The translations under genes and the position numbers were made by a program. A stretch of DNA of 64,000 nucleotides, taken from NCBI RefSeq assembly GCF_019703515.2, contig NC_059388.1, forward strand, positions 2,961,479-3,025,478, given 5' to 3'. Of this stretch, positions 22,733 through 36,030 are shown piece by piece. Origin of the DNA: Myxocyprinus asiaticus. Taxonomy: Eukaryota; Chordata; Actinopteri; Cypriniformes; Catostomidae. The notes under the pieces were generated by a model. The model saw only the letters and a list, made by a program, of their open reading frames with translations, was not told the origin of the DNA and made no database searches. Position 1 is the first letter of the stretch, and every line of letters starts with the position of its first letter.

Positions 22733-24352
22733 CAGGGCCTGAAATTTGGTGCGGGATTGCGGGTATAGCGCACAATTTTAATCATTCCCGCAAGTTCCAT
22801 GTTCATAGCGTGGGAAATTCCCGCACACTTTTATTCACTTTACAGTGCAGCTGCGAATTATTAAACCTAATAGATACAGATGAACAAATCAAATCAATGA
22901 ACTTGTTTTTCGTATCAATCTGTAATTCCAGAAGATGTGCGAGTAAATCTGCTCTGTCACTCCCTATCTTTCAAGAGCAGCTGTCAGCAGTGCGTTGAGC
23001 AGTTTACCGCAAACATGCGCAGTGAGGGAGCGCTTTGTCGCATAGTTACTGAACTTAAGATAATACAGATGTATAAACCTTTCTAACACCTGCTAATTCA
23101 GCATTCAAATGGCCTTATACTGTGTCAACGTTAGCGAGCGACGCAATAAAACTATCGCTTCTGTTTATAATTATCAAAACTGCAACATTGCAAGCGCGTG
23201 ACGTTGGAGCTATCTATAGTTTTGACGCAGCACATTTGACAAGAAAGGCAGAAATAGAAAAACATTTTGTGTACCAGCTGCATGGTTACATCTCTCATCT
23301 CCATCTCTCTAGTGTTCTATCCAGGGTCGGAAATTAATGGGGGCTCTGTGCAAAAATGCCCCCTAAATTTAAAATATGGTGGCAATAAATTCCCCTACAT
23401 AGAGTTCCTGTTGTTTTATTAATAAAATCTGATATAGGCCTAGTCCAAATAAATATACCGCAATCTTCATTTGAATTTTCACTGAACTTTATTTGTTTTG
23501 TGCCTTCCATTGTGCAGATGTCGGCGAGTCATTGGCGGATGCTTGTGCCATAAATGCGCACAGATGGGCAATGTGCTTCTCACGCTCAGCATCAGTTCAA
23601 TGTCATGCTCACGCACTTTATTACATAACAGTTCGGTCTTTTTGTTCAAAATATACTGCCCTAGTGAGTAACACCGTCGCTCCCTGTGCTGTAGCCTACT
23701 CACCTACCTTAACTTATCTGACTGTCAAAAGTGTGGGACAGATAGATGTTATATATTTATTAAGTTAATCAGGTCTGAGAGAACACAAAATATAATGCAA
23801 CCCAAATGCTACAATGTAGTTAATAATAATATTAAAAATAATAATATCTGGATAAATATTCTAAATAAATAGTTAAATAAAACATTATTAATGATAAAAT
23901 AATAATTTTACGTTAACCACTTCAAGTGTATGAATCATATCTTTGACTAATTTTCATTGTGAAATGTTTATTTTTGCATTATTTTATTCAACTGGCTTGA
24001 TGATGTTGCTAAATATTTTTTAAGCTTCTCATTCCAAATCTGGAGAAATGCTGTCATCTCCTCCTCTATGTCGGTGCATTAGTTTTGTAGGCTATGTTAA
24101 TTTAATAGCCAAAATATTTGGAATTATGTGAATGAGAAAAAAAAAAAAGTTTTGTTTCAGGAACAATGCTCAAATGCAATGTACAGATCATGTAATTTTT
24201 TAATTATTGAAACATGCCATTTTCCAAATTGAATTAATTGTTTAAATTATAACATAAAAGGATGGCAGCATCATTTTATAAGGTTAGAATAGAAAAAAGT
24301 GCCCTTGTAAAGTGCCCCCCCCACCATTTTCAGAAATGAATTTCAGGCTTTG
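22733..24352. mobile_element. hAT-like relics beginning CAGGGYYKGAAATT
   Basis: Two left-end-like sequences, cagggcctgaaatttgg at 22733 and cagggtcggaaattaatggg at 23332. A right-end-like block (ttcagaaatgaatttcaggc) lies at 24330-24352. No clear target duplication was found and no transposase ORF is visible, so boundaries are tentative. Confidence 0.4.
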
Positions 24353-24745
24353 TATATCTTCAAGTGGAAGAATGCCAAATAATGAATTTGCTTTAAAAAA
24401 ATAACATTTTAATGAATTTCATTAAATTTAATAGAAATTCAAGTTCAAGTAAACATGTTCAAATTCAAGTCCTAAAATTAAAGTTCAAGTCCGAATGGCA
24501 CCTATTTCATTCCATACTAATATTCTTAATTCTACATACCTTAGGGACTGTTATTAATTTTCCATGTTTTAGCCAGTTTAGTATTCTGTGTAGCGTGTTT
24601 TATGGAAGCAACGCAAGTTATGCATTCTTACTAGCGCATAACTTTGTTCAAATTCACCTGTTCGTTTGCTTCATTGTCTGTGCAGAAGTTGTCATATTAC
24701 GGCTCTGGTAATCTCGGGATGTTGAGACAGGGAAACAAATAGAAA
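24353..24745. other. Intron, nothing recognised
   Basis: AT-rich, with short attcaagt iterations at 24436-24492. No supported gene or repeat family. Confidence 0.35.
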
Positions 24746-25173
24746 TATAGCTGCAAGCAGCAAATAAGGGGCCAAGCACATCAACCATTATTAGGCACAA
24801 CAATGGCAAAAAATAAATAAATAAAATAAATAAAAATAAATAAAGCAATCTGGTCATGATTTTAGGCAAAATGGTTGAAAAACCATGAATATTATCAATT
24901 GCAATGGGACATAAAAGCTTATTACTTTTGACCAACAGGTGGCGCTGTCAACAAATTGATATGGTGTGGTGAAGGTGCGGTCATGATGACACATATAAAG
25001 TTTCATGTCAATACGCCAAAGCGCTGCCGAGAGCCTGAAAACCATTCTGGCACCGTGCCATCAAATTTATTGTTAATAGTAATAATAATTGATAATAAGC
25101 TGATAATAATAAAAAGAACACTAACAGTTACAATATGTGCATACGCACTTTCAGTGCTTGGCCCCTAATAATA
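24746..25173. repeat. Fish MITE-like repeat (atatagctgcaagcagc ... gcttggcccctaat)
   Basis: Starts atatagctgcaagcagca with ggggccaagcac, and ends cactttcagtgcttggcccc. The subterminal ggggccaagcac and gtgcttggcccc are inverted. Contains an AAATA-rich simple repeat near 24810. Confidence 0.55.
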
Positions 25174-25412
25174 TTAGTGTAGATGCCATTAAATTTTTTG
25201 TTATAGATCAAGTTATAGATCAAGATCACTGTTTCTGGTTCCGGCAGACCTAACTAAAGCAGCCTTGTCATGGGTTGATGGATAAATTAGGTGTATGCCT
25301 GGCTAAACAGATGAGTCTTTAGTCTAAACTTAAAGTGAGTGAGTGTGTCTGCATCTCAAACAGTGTTAGGGAGACTATTCCATAGTTTAGGAGCCAAATA
25401 GGAAAAGGATCT

Positions 25413-28400
25413 CAAATCAAATCACTTTTATTGTCACACAACCATATATACGAGTGCAATAGTGTGTGAAATTCTTGGGTGCAGTTCAGAGCAACATAGC
25501 AGTCGTGACAGTGATGAGACATATACCAATTTACAATAAACATCAAATTAACACAACACAATTTAAAATCTAATATACACATAATTACACACAACACAAT
25601 ATACAAATAATAACATACAATGTACATTATACAATACACACAATATAGAATACATATTATACAAAAAAAAAAAATAGTATATATAAAATGTACAGTAGGT
25701 TGTATTGTACTGTATTGACATTCAGGCTGTGTCGATTGATAGTCAGTTGCCAGTGTGTTGTTAAGAGAGTATAATTTATGACAGTCCAGTGTGAGATAAT
25801 AAGATTAATAAAGTGCAGTGCTGATGTATATTGATCATGAGAGATCAAGAGTTCAAAAGTCTGATTGCTTGGGGGAAGAAGCTGTCATGAAGTCGGCTGG
25901 TGCGGGTCCTGATGCTGCGATACCACCTGCCTGATGGTAGCAGTGAGAGCAGCCCATGGCTCGGGTGGCTGGAGTCTCTGATGATCCTCTGAGCTTTTTT
26001 CACACACAGCCTGGTGTATATGTCCTGGAGGGAGGGAAGCTCACCTCCGATGATGTGCCTGGCAGTTCGCATCACCCTTTGCAGGGCTTTGCGGTTGTGG
26101 GCGGTGCTATTGCCGTACCAGGCGGAGATGCAGCCAGTCAGGATGCTCTCTACAGTGTTGGTGTAGAACCGTGTGAGAATGTGGTGGTTCATTCCAAACT
26201 TCCTCAGCCGTCTCAGGAAGAAGAGGCACTGATGAGCCTTCTTCACAACGGCCTCAGTGTGGACGGACCATGTGAGTTCCTCAGTGATGTGGATACCCAG
26301 GAACTTGAAGCTGCTGACTCTCTCCACTAGTGCTCCATTGATGGTGATGGGGCTGTGTTCTCTTTCTCTTGTCCTGAAGTCCACCACAAGCTCCTTTGTC
26401 TTACTGATGTTGAGGGAGAGGTTGTGCTCCTGACACCAGCGTGTCAGAGTGTGCACCTCCTCTCTGTAGGCTGTTTCATCATTATCAGTGATCAGACCTA
26501 CCACCGTTGTATCATCAGCAAACTTAATGATGGCATTTGAGCTATGTGTTGCCACACAGTCATGTGTGTACAGGGAATACAGGAGTGGGCTGAGAACACA
26601 GCCCTGCGGGGCTCCAGTGTTGAGGGTCAGTGTTGAGGAGATGTTGCTGCCCATTCTAACCACCTGGCGTCTGCTTGACTGGAAGTCCAGGATCCAGCTG
26701 CACAGCGAGCTGTTTAAGCCCAGAGCCCAGAGTTTCTCATCTAGCTTGGAGGGCACTATGGTGTTGAATGCTGAGCTGTAGTCAACAAACAGCATTCTCA
26801 CATAAGTGTTCCTTTTTTCCAGGTGGGAGAGAGCAGTGTGTATTGTAGATGCAATGGCATCATCAGTGGAGTGGTTGTTACGGTAAGCAAACTGCAGTGG
26901 ATCCAGTGATGGAGGCAGCACAGAGCAGATGTAATCTCTGATTAGTCTTTCAAAGCATTTGCTGATGATGGGGGTCAGAGCAACAGGATGCCAGTCATTT
27001 AAGCAAGTGATTTTGGATTGCTTTGGTACAGGCACAATGGTGGACATTTTAAAGCATGTGGGGACTACAGACAAGGAGAGGGAAAGGTTGAAAATGTCCG
27101 TAAAAACACCATCCAGTTGGTTCACGCATGCTTTGAAGACGCGGCCCGGAATGCCGTCTGGACCCGCGGCTTTACAGATATTCACCCGTCGGAAGGATCG
27201 GGTTACATCCGCTACAGAGACGGAGAGTGAACTAACCTCTGTAGGTTCGGCCGTGAGAGCTCTCTCTGTGAGGGCTGTGTTATTTCCCTCAAACCGTGCA
27301 TAAAATGTATTTAGCTCATCCGGGAGAGAGGCAGCGGTGTTCATGGCGGAGTTTTTATTCCCTTTAAAGTCCGTGATGATATGAATTCCCTGCCACATGC
27401 TTCTAGATTTGGTGGTGTTAAACTGTCCTTCAATCTTGTTCCTGTACTGGCATTTTGCTGCTCTGATAGTTTTTCGGAGGGCATAACTGGCTTGTTTATG
27501 CTCCTCTGCGTTCCCGGAATTAAAAGCTGAGGTCCGCGCATTAAGTGCCGTGCGAACATCGCTATTAATCCAAGGTCTCTGGTTCAGGTAGATCTGTATT
27601 GTTTTGGATGGAACAACATCCTCTACTCACTTTCTGATGAAACACTTTACTCTATCAGCGTAAACCTTGATGTCGTCATCAGAGGTGGACCGGAACATCT
27701 CCTGGTCCGCGTGATCAAAACAGTCTTGTAGTATAGAGTCTGATTGGTCCAACCAACACTGGATCGTTCTGAGGGTGGGTGCTTCCTGTTTCAGTTTCTG
27801 CCTGTAAGTGGGCAGAAGCAGAATGGAAGAGTGGTCTGATTTGCCAAATGGTGGGCGGGGGAGGGATTTGCAGCCGTCCCGGAAGGGAGAGTAGCAATGG
27901 TCCAAAACCCAGTCCCCTAGTGTGTTAAAACTGATGTGTTGGTGGTATTTTGGTGCAATTGATTTAAAATTGGCTTTGTTAAAGTCCCCGGTCACAATGA
28001 ACACGGCCTCAGACTGCGCGGTTTCCTGCTTGCTTATAATCCCGTACAGTTGCTTGAGAGCCCGGTCTGTGTCGGCTTGTGGGGAGGATGTACACAGCTG
28101 TGATAATGACTGCTATGAATTCCCTCGGTAGCCAGAATGGTCGACACAGAAGCATGAAAAATTCCAGATCAGGAGAGCAGAAAGACTTGATAGAATGTAC
28201 GTTCCTCTGATCACACCAGGATTTGTTGATCATAAAACATACACCACCACCTCTGCTTGTACCTGAGAGGTCTTTCGCTCTGTCCGCTCAGTGCACGGAG
28301 AGTCTGGAATCTCCGCAGACATCCAAGTTTCTGTAAGGCAGATAATGCAGCAGTCCCTTGTCTCTCGTTGGAAAGAGATCCGCGCTCTCAGCTCGCAGAG

Positions 28401-28743
28401 CTTGTTGTCCAGAGACTGAACATTTGCCAGTAGAATACTGGGTAGCGGGGGTCGATTTGCACGACGTCTTGCGCCGGCTCTGTTTCCCCTTTTCCTTCTG
28501 CGTTTTCACAGCCGGGCAGCCCAGACAAAGGGCTCCGCTGGCGTGTTTGTAAACAGCATTGAGGAATATGAAGTCCGCTTTATGGTGTGTAATTGCAGAA
28601 CCAATGTCCAAAAGTGTTTATCTGTCATAGACAATAAGGCAGACAACATCCAAGACAAAAAACATAAGAATTGTAAACAAAACAAAAAACTACAATATTG
28701 TTTCGGAGCTCGCAACGCAGCAGCCATACTCGACGCCATCTTG
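25413..28743 (-). mobile_element. Near full-length L2-clade LINE (copy B)
   Basis: Minus-strand element of 3.3 kb. The 5' end (28743 downward) begins caagatggcgtcgagtatgg, as in full-length copies. The 3' end (25413) terminates in tgacaataaagtgatttgattt-like sequence, the usual tail. It is inserted in L2 copy A. It shares very high similarity with the plus-strand copy C at 59573-62401. Confidence 0.9.
25845..28233 (-). pseudogene. L2 endonuclease-reverse transcriptase ORF, almost intact
   Basis: ORF2 of L2 copy B. From 28004 to 25845 one frame is broken only by a TGA at 27627-27629, where relatives have Cys (RVKCFIRK-stop-VEDVVP). The endonuclease shows IVTGDFNKANFKS and FGKSDHSSILLLP. The reverse transcriptase (27398 down) shows [45 protein letters not shown] and [10 protein letters not shown], and the C-terminus ends [11 protein letters not shown]. 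Upstream of 28009 a frameshift separates the endonuclease N-terminus (REFIAVIITAVYI). Role: target-primed reverse transcription. Young but disabled. Confidence 0.92.
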
Positions 28744-29392
28744 AGTCCTACCTCCTTTTGTAGATTTTTATATTTTAGGAACTATTAACAGGCCAGAATT
28801 TTGTGATCGTAATGAACGTGATGGAATATAGCTTGGTAGAAGGTCACTTAAGTACAGTGGAGCTAGACCATTCAAATCTTTGTACATAGTTCAAATGTAC
28901 ATTTGTACATTTTTAAATTAATACGAAATTTAACAGGTAGCCAATGTAACAATGATAAAATGGGGCTAATATGATCATATTACTTGGTTCTAGTCAGCAC
29001 TCTGGCTGCTGCATTTTGAACCAATTGAAGTGTATTTATTGATCTTGCAGGACATTCTCCCAGTTATGCATTACAATAATCTAGTCTTGAGAGGTCATGA
29101 ATGCATTAATTAATTTTTTGGCATCAGCAACAGAGAGCATGTGTCATAATTTAGCAATATTTCTGAGGTGGAATAATGCTGTTCTACAAACACTGGAAAT
29201 TTTATTATCAAAGGACAGATTGCAGGGCTTGACATTAAGCATTGTCATGTGCTTGTCCTTCAGACAAGTAAATTGGTCATTCACTTGTCCGAGTAAAGAA
29301 TTTACTTGTCTGGAGACAAAAACAAAAGAAAGAAAAGATAAGTCTCCATCGTCATCATTTACACCTAATAGGGATGAAGAACACAGTGCAGA

Positions 29393-29640
29393 AAGATGGT
29401 AAATCATTACTCACCCTCAAGCCTGTATGAATTTCTCTCTTCTGAGGAACACAAAATTAGATTTTTGGCAAAATGTTAGTCACAGTCACGATTCAGTGTC
29501 ACTGCATCTTTTTTCCATAAAATAAAAGTGGATTGAGACTGAAACTAACATTCTCCCTAACATCTCCTTTTGAGTTCCACGGAAGATAGAAAGTCAGACT
29601 GGTTTAGAACAACATAAAGACGAGTAATGATGACAGAATT
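29393..29640. repeat. MITE copy, TTACTCACC family
   Basis: Contains cattactcaccctcaagcc, ttctgaggaacacaaaa and, inverted further right, gagttccacggaagatagaa and gtaatgatgacagaattt. The arms are inverted relative to each other. Confidence 0.55.
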
Positions 29641-29644
29641 TACA

Positions 29645-29970
29645 ATACATTTCCATTCATTAACATCAGATAATGCGTTAGCTATCATGAACTAACAATG
29701 AACAATATTTTACAGCATTTATCAATCTTAGTAAATGTTAGTTACAAAAAAAAACATTTGTTCATTGTTAGTTCATAGTGCATGAACTAATGTTAACATA
29801 TTCAACTTTTTATTTTAATGTATGAAAATGTATTAATATACTGTATGTTGGAATTAACATTAACCAAGATTAATTAATTATATAAAAGTGGTGTTTTTGT
29901 TAGTTCATGTTAACTGATGTAGTTAACTAACATTAACAAATGGAACCTTTTTGTAGTGTTACCAAATTTT
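29645..29970. repeat. Fish MITE rich in gttagttcatgttaac blocks
   Basis: Many direct and inverted iterations of catgaactaac, attgttagttcat and aactaatgttaac, ending near tagtgttaccaaat. This is a familiar cyprinid repeat type. Confidence 0.6.
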
Positions 29971-30890
29971 CATTTTTGGGTCAATTCTCACCAGTTACAT
30001 TAAAAACGGCTGTTTAATATTGACAAAATGCATTAAAAATGTTAACAGAATAAATCCTGAGAGAACCTTGCTGCTAAATCAGTTATGTTGTATATTCAAA
30101 ACAGATATGCATATTAAAGATAGATAATATGTTTTCATTGTGTGTAATCTATTAATGTTATATTATTAATATTATTATAATGTATGTTGTTATATACTTA
30201 TTAAAATTGATTGATTCACATGGCAGAGAAAATACCTCGGATACATACATTAGATGGAGCCAGGGGCGGACTGGCCATAGGGAGAAACGGGGCCGAACGT
30301 GCGGCGATAATCTGAATCGGGCCTAGATCTCTCCAATGTTGCGCACTTGCGATGAAGGCAGCTTTGTTGATTATAAACAGGAGCAATAGTTTTATCACAT
30401 CGCTCGCTTATAAAGATGTGGTACAACACCTTGTATGTCCAATTAACAGGTTTATACCCTTTTATATATGTAAAATCTAAAGTTCAGTAAATATGCGCTT
30501 CCCCACTGCTCGCACTCACAAGCTGCTGAAAGCTGTCTACTTGTCTGGTCGGGCAGATAAAATTCTCTTTAACTTGCCCGTTCAAAATTCTGACCATGGA
30601 TTGGTCAAATACTGTATAACACCTAAATTCTTCATTGTAGATGACGATGTAACAGTACATTCATCGAGAGTCAAATTATATTTTAGCAGCTTATTTTTAG
30701 AGGTTTTTGGTCCAATAATTAGTACCTCTGTTTTGTCGGAATTGAGTAGAACTCATTGATACTTCATTGATATATTCTGCTAATTTGGGGAATTGTGAAA
30801 TTCTGTCGGGTTTCAAAGAAATATAAAGTTGGTTATCATCGGCATAACAGTTAACTTTCATTTTTGTTGATGAGTTTAACATACTAAAAT

Positions 30891-31995
30891 ACTTTTCATT
30901 ATGTATTATTACATTGGTATATTTGATTATATGGTGCTACCACCAGTTTCCATAAGTAATAAGTCACTCGAAGCCATGCATTGCAATGATTTAACCACAG
31001 TCTAGTCCATTTTAGTGATTCGCATGGCTTATTGATTTAGTAGCCATCATTAACTGTCACAAATTAACATAGGTCCTCGGTGATTTTTATTGGTTTTGGT
31101 TTGAATTTTTGCCAGTTTGAATTTTTGCTTGGTAGCTTTTTTAGGACTTTGGTTTCTTTGGTCTACTAGATTAAATGGTTCAATTTAAATCCTACAATCA
31201 TTTTTGGTTCAGAACTCTGGTTTGGTCTTTTCATGAATTCAGCATTTTGATTAAAATGTTTGTTCACACAGACATTCACCGAGAATAATCACTCTCTGTG
31301 TGAATACAAGCCTTGAGTTAGCGCCAAAACATTGTTGCAGACAAATTGCAGTTTTTAGTCAGTTTTATGCCAATAATAGCATACTACCAAAAGGTAAGCA
31401 ATTATATTTACAATTAAATAATATTCACGATAATAATGATAATAGCAGTTTCTCTTTTGCATTCTTTAAATTGCTCTTTAAATCAGTACACTGTGTGTGT
31501 GAATGTTGAATGTGATGAAGTTTCTAAAAGCCAGTGAGATGGTATATTGCTATGGTATGTCCCAATTCAGATGGCTCAGTAAACCTGTGTGTGTGTGGTG
31601 TTGATCTGATTATCATTTCCATCACAGCTACAGTAAATGCTCGACTAACTCCGTGTGACTTGAGAATGGCATCTAGAACAGTAACTGAACGTCATTAGTG
31701 AATGACTGCATTAAAAAACACTGTTACATAACCCAAAACATGCCACTGTCACTCACACACTGCAGTGAGACATGAGCTGGTGTTAAATGAATGGAGAGAG
31801 AGAGAGAAATAAAAAATGAAACAGGAAAGGGATTATGGGGTGGAGTTGCTAGAGCATCAGGACTCTTTGTTACTCAGGAAACACAGGGTTTATGACCTCT
31901 GATGTGTTTCCTTCAAGACCTGGAGCACCAGTCTTTCTCTCTCTTTGTCTAATCTATCTATTTTTATTAACATCTTATTCTCTGTATCCTTTCTG
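30891..31995. other. Intron, nothing recognised
   Basis: No repeat terminus, exon or RNA gene could be supported. A short GA repeat lies at 31793-31806. Confidence 0.35.
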
Positions 31996-33227
31996 AAAGG
32001 GATAGTTCACCCAAAATTGAAAATTCTGTCATCATTTACTCACCTTATTTTGTTTCAAACCCATTTGACTTTCTTTCTTCTGTGGAACAGAAAATGAGAT
32101 GTTTAGAAGACTGTCCAAGCTGCTCTTTTACATACAACAAAAGTGGATGGTGATTTATACGGGGAGTCAGCATGTTATTTCCAAGAGTTCCATTACCCTA
32201 GGATCAGCCATATTATGCCTACTCACTGACAAGCGGCATCTCCCATCTGACATTTTTGCATCAGCGCCTGCATGTTTACCTTCCCTTGTGGCGTGACCGG
32301 AAGCACATTACGTTCATTTAACCAGGAAGTAATTGCATTCGCATAATCAGTGACTAGCACGATTTGGAGGTTGCATTTTTCCTCCTAACATAAAATTTTT
32401 ACTCCATTGATGGTTAGGTTTGGGTTTGGGGATTCAGTTTCTAAAATATATGCATTCCTCTTTACTGTATTACAGCCTGTACAGCTGAAAAGCAACTCGC
32501 TTCACAACTCGCTTTTGGTGCCCCTCTGTGGACATTTTACTTGGAAAATGGAGCTCACACATGCCCATCTGCCCAACAACACTTACCGCTTTACCCACTT
32601 GGGCAGTGTTTCGAAATTCGGTAAGCACAGATCGAATTTAGCTAAAGAAAAGTCAACCGATTGTTTCTGATTTCACTGTGAGATCAGTCTGTTTATACTG
32701 TCAAGCTCCAAATAGGACAAAAAATCACTATAAAAGTAATCCATATGACACGTGGCCTATAGTTCAATTCAGAAATTTAATTTGTGGTTGCATATATTCA
32801 GTCTTGCCACATCAAGAAGTTTTTTGAAGGAGAACCAGTGGCACTTGGCGTCCATGCCACAGCACATCTAAAGGCAGCATTTTTTAATTGAACGCAAGTG
32901 CAGATGAGATTTTCAGTGAAATAGCTTAAGTTTCTGTCTATTACTTACACAAAGCTATCACATGGCTTCAGAAGACTTGCAATATTGTGCAATAAGTTGT
33001 ATGGACTACTTCTATAATACTTAAATGGTGCATTTATGTCCTTTTCAGAGCCTGACAGTATAAATCACCATTCACTTTCTTTGGATGGAAAAGATCAGCG
33101 TGAACATTCTACAAAATATCTTCTTTTGTGTTCCGCATAAGAAAGTAAGTCATATAAGTCATATAAGAATGACAGGAGAGTGATTAAATGATGAGAGATT
33201 TTTCATTTTTGTGTGAACTTTCCCTTT
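31996..33227. mobile_element. Long MITE-type element with ~165-bp inverted arms
   Basis: The left arm (31996 to about 32165) begins aaagggatagttcaccc and ends with gtggatggtgatttatac. The right arm (about 33055-33227) begins gtataaatcaccattcac and ends gtgtgaactttcccttt. The arms are inverted copies. The central ~890 bp has no recognised coding content and may hold another insertion. Confidence 0.7.
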
Positions 33228-33774
33228 AACACTTTTTTCTGTTCATTAATGCTGTATGTAGAGTGTGTGTAGGATTATTACATGTACATTTGACAAACAC
33301 ATTTTTAGTTTTTTTTTTTGTGTGTTCCTTGGGAATCAAACCCATAAACTTGACGGTGCTAGTGCTGTGCTCCACCATACAGGGACTACTGACAGGAGTG
33401 TGTTTGTGTAGAGGCTGGGTTTAACCTTCTGCTGACATTATTCCCACGTGTGTCTGAGTCTATTTTAAGTGTGTGTGTGTTTATCCTGTGTGTTCCTGTC
33501 TGTATAGCTCTGACCCATTTAACTGCATTAACTTTCACCACAAGTCACTTGTGCTGATATCACAGGTATTTCCCCTTACGCACGTCTCCGATAGCTACTA
33601 GATTGTATTTAGTCACAGTCACTATTGTGAACTTGGTGTAATTCCATTTCTCATGAATATTTCACCTTCGATAGACTTTTCAGTGTAAAGAAACATTTTT
33701 ACTTAATATTCCAGGTCTATATTAGGAAAAAAGTAAATAAAGTTGGTGTAAAAATGTTAGAATGAGAGTTGTCC
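33228..33774. other. Intron, nothing recognised
   Basis: AT-rich sequence with short GT runs. No supported feature. Confidence 0.35.
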
Positions 33775-36030
33775 TGCCTGATCTCATGGAAATGATGTGA
33801 CTGTGGTGACATCAACAGAATCAACAGAGCCTACCTCCCTACCCTAAACCTTAAACCTAAACCTAGCCAATAGTGTCATAAAAAGCAAAGTGCGATTAAA
33901 AAACGCAATTGCTGAAGCAACCACGTCATTTTGTGGTGCTTCTATGACACTATCGGCTCATGTGTTGTCTTGCATAGGCAGTGCTAGAATCTATTTAGTA
34001 CAACATGGCACTATTTTTAAGCGCGAGACTGCCTTAGTGGCTTTTCCCACCTGTAAAGATTGACTGTAGTGCGAGCCAATAGCATTCGAGTGCGGGCTGT
34101 GAAAGAGCATATCATTGGTATGACACAATGAACAAATACGGCCTTCACTGAACCAGTCGGTCGGTCATTTGAGTTTCAACGAGAAGGTTCGTGAAGAAGC
34201 GAGGATCAGCGTCTGTTGACCGACTGAAGGAGTGGAGGAATGTAGTTTGTTTAGTTCAGTAATCTCTTTTAACAAGGAGTGAAAGTGGCATCATCTGGAA
34301 AGCAACAAAATCTAATTAAAATCTGCTAAACATCTTAAGGAGATCAGATTTAAAAACATTATAAATCATATATGTCTTAAAGACATCTGCTGACTTGACT
34401 ACTGAAAGAAAACATCTTATACATGTATTGCAGATGAGCAAACAACCTAAAAAATATGTTTTCCAGATGAAAACACACAAATCAAAAAGTCATCTGGGTG
34501 ATGTACATGTGCTATCAGGGATAATTATTGTTAAGGCAAGTTTTGTTGTCTTTTTTTTTTGTATAGCTTGAAAGGCATACACAGCAGTTCACAAAATGAT
34601 AGATATGCTTTGTTGTCATCTGTGGAGAAACACTTATAATGCCCTTTCACACATACGATCATAACAGTTTGATTACACTAGGCTGGGCTCAGAGGCGTAC
34701 GATCAAACCGGTGTGATCTGCATTCGTGCTGCTGTTTACCAGCAAAAGAGGGACTGACTGCTCAGATAGTCTTTTCAATATCACAATATCTTTATTTTTA
34801 TATGTTACAAACATTCAAACAATCTCTAAATACAATTTTAAAGCTGTTACCATCGGAGCTGACTGTTTTGATGCAGCGATGCGACCGTGTTTTCTGACGT
34901 CGAACAAAGAATATACAAACTAGTCAGTCCACTCAAGCCTTCTTCCATTCCGTCTGTCACTCATTCTAAACACTTCTGTTGCTGGGAAAGTGGAAGGGCT
35001 AGGTTTTTAGAAACTTTTATGCTTCTATGCTTCTACGAAATCAGAATCCCATGCTGCATTGCAATATAAACAATATGGCAGTGCTCAGAGCTGGCAAGCG
35101 CATTCGTAATCTATCATAATCAATCATTATAAACATCTAAAAACCACATTATACAGTATGTTTGATAATACATAATCTGACCTTCAGTGCACCTGCTGTG
35201 AAGTGTAAGGTACTTTTTTTTATTTTTTTATTACAGCCGTATTAAAGAACTCACGCTGGGGGATACAGGAGAAACTCACGTACAAAAAAGTTAAACACTC
35301 TGCTGAAGTCTTATAGTAGATTTGTAGTTTTATTTAAGTATAATTAAATACAAAGTACGAAGATTTTAATGAAGTAGCTTTATTAGTGGTTTATTGACTA
35401 GCTCACTCAAAACACATAAAAGACTTTCATTTGTTGCCACCTACTGGCATAAAAATGGTCGCAGAACAAATTATGCGAAAATTAAACAATCTAAACTATT
35501 GGTAATCTTTTGAACGGATTCATAAGATTTAATTCACTTCACTAAACAACAACCAATTTAAATATGACATTTATTTTGATATCAGGTTTTTGTGGTGTTT
35601 GAAATAACTTGAATCTATAAAAGTTGTGAAATTATTGAATGATGTAAACAGTTTTAAAAAACACACTATGTAACAGAGTGGAATGCATAAAATTTGCACA
35701 TATTATTGCACAATTGTCATTGGGGGCTGAACCCCCCTAAGATTGAAATCCTAAAATCGAACAAGCTTGTTGTTAAAATATTTCGCCTTACAAGTCATTC
35801 GCTATAGTAAAAGTGTTAAGATGTCATAAGATGGCATTGTGTGAGGAACAGGATGAAGAGTAAGTGTTTATGACTTGATAATCTGCCCTTTTGCCTGTAA
35901 TTTGTGTAAAAGAGAATTAAACTTGTTGTTGTAGCTCCTCTAGTGTTCATTTCACCAGGAAACTGCCATGATACATACAATAATATAAGTCATTTTGCAT
36001 GGTATAGTAACATGATACTATGAGAGCATG
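33775..36030. mobile_element. MITE family X copy, split
   Basis: Left half at 33775-33990 (cctgatctcatgg, gactgtggtgacat, gctgaagcaaccac). Right half at about 35760-36030 (ccttacaagtcattcgctat, tttcaccaggaaactgcca, cattttgcatggtatagtaa). The complete copy at 15658 is 750 bp, so about 1.7 kb of unidentified sequence (33991-35760) appears inserted. Confidence 0.5.

Larger units (their letters stand above)
29223..30595. mobile_element. hAT element inserted in L2 copy A
   Basis: The left end is cagggcttgacattaagc with repeated acttgtc/gacaagtaa blocks. The right part has cttgtctggtcgggcagat and cttgcccgttcaaaattctga. Flanks acagattg and atggattg are a plausible degraded 8-bp duplication, and L2 text resumes at 30604. 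It carries further insertions (29393-29640, 29645-29970, about 30253). Confidence 0.6.
25225..30890 (-). mobile_element. Old L2-clade LINE (copy A), in three pieces
   Basis: Minus-strand relic of a different L2 subfamily. Pieces: 30890-30604, 29222-28744 and 25410-25225. They are separated by the hAT at 29223-30595 and the younger L2 at 25413-28743. When the insertions are removed, the antisense text runs on continuously (…aggaaaaggatct / acctccttttgtag…). Confidence 0.75.
28744..30890 (-). pseudogene. Reverse transcriptase relic of L2 copy A
   Basis: Fragmentary reverse transcriptase. CYADDNQLYISLKPD (catalytic YADD box) is encoded at about 30830-30860. After the hAT, FDNKISSVCRTALFHLRNIA follows near 29150-29220. 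The more C-terminal part is recognisable only from the antisense text at 28770-29140 and 25240-25410. Numerous stops and frameshifts show this is the oldest LINE in the window. Confidence 0.75.

Noticed and set aside
25956..27303. Plus-strand open frames of 60-124 codons opposite the L2 polymerase
   Set aside because: Antisense shadows of the L2 reverse transcriptase. The mirrored copies at 60468-61940 show the same shadows.
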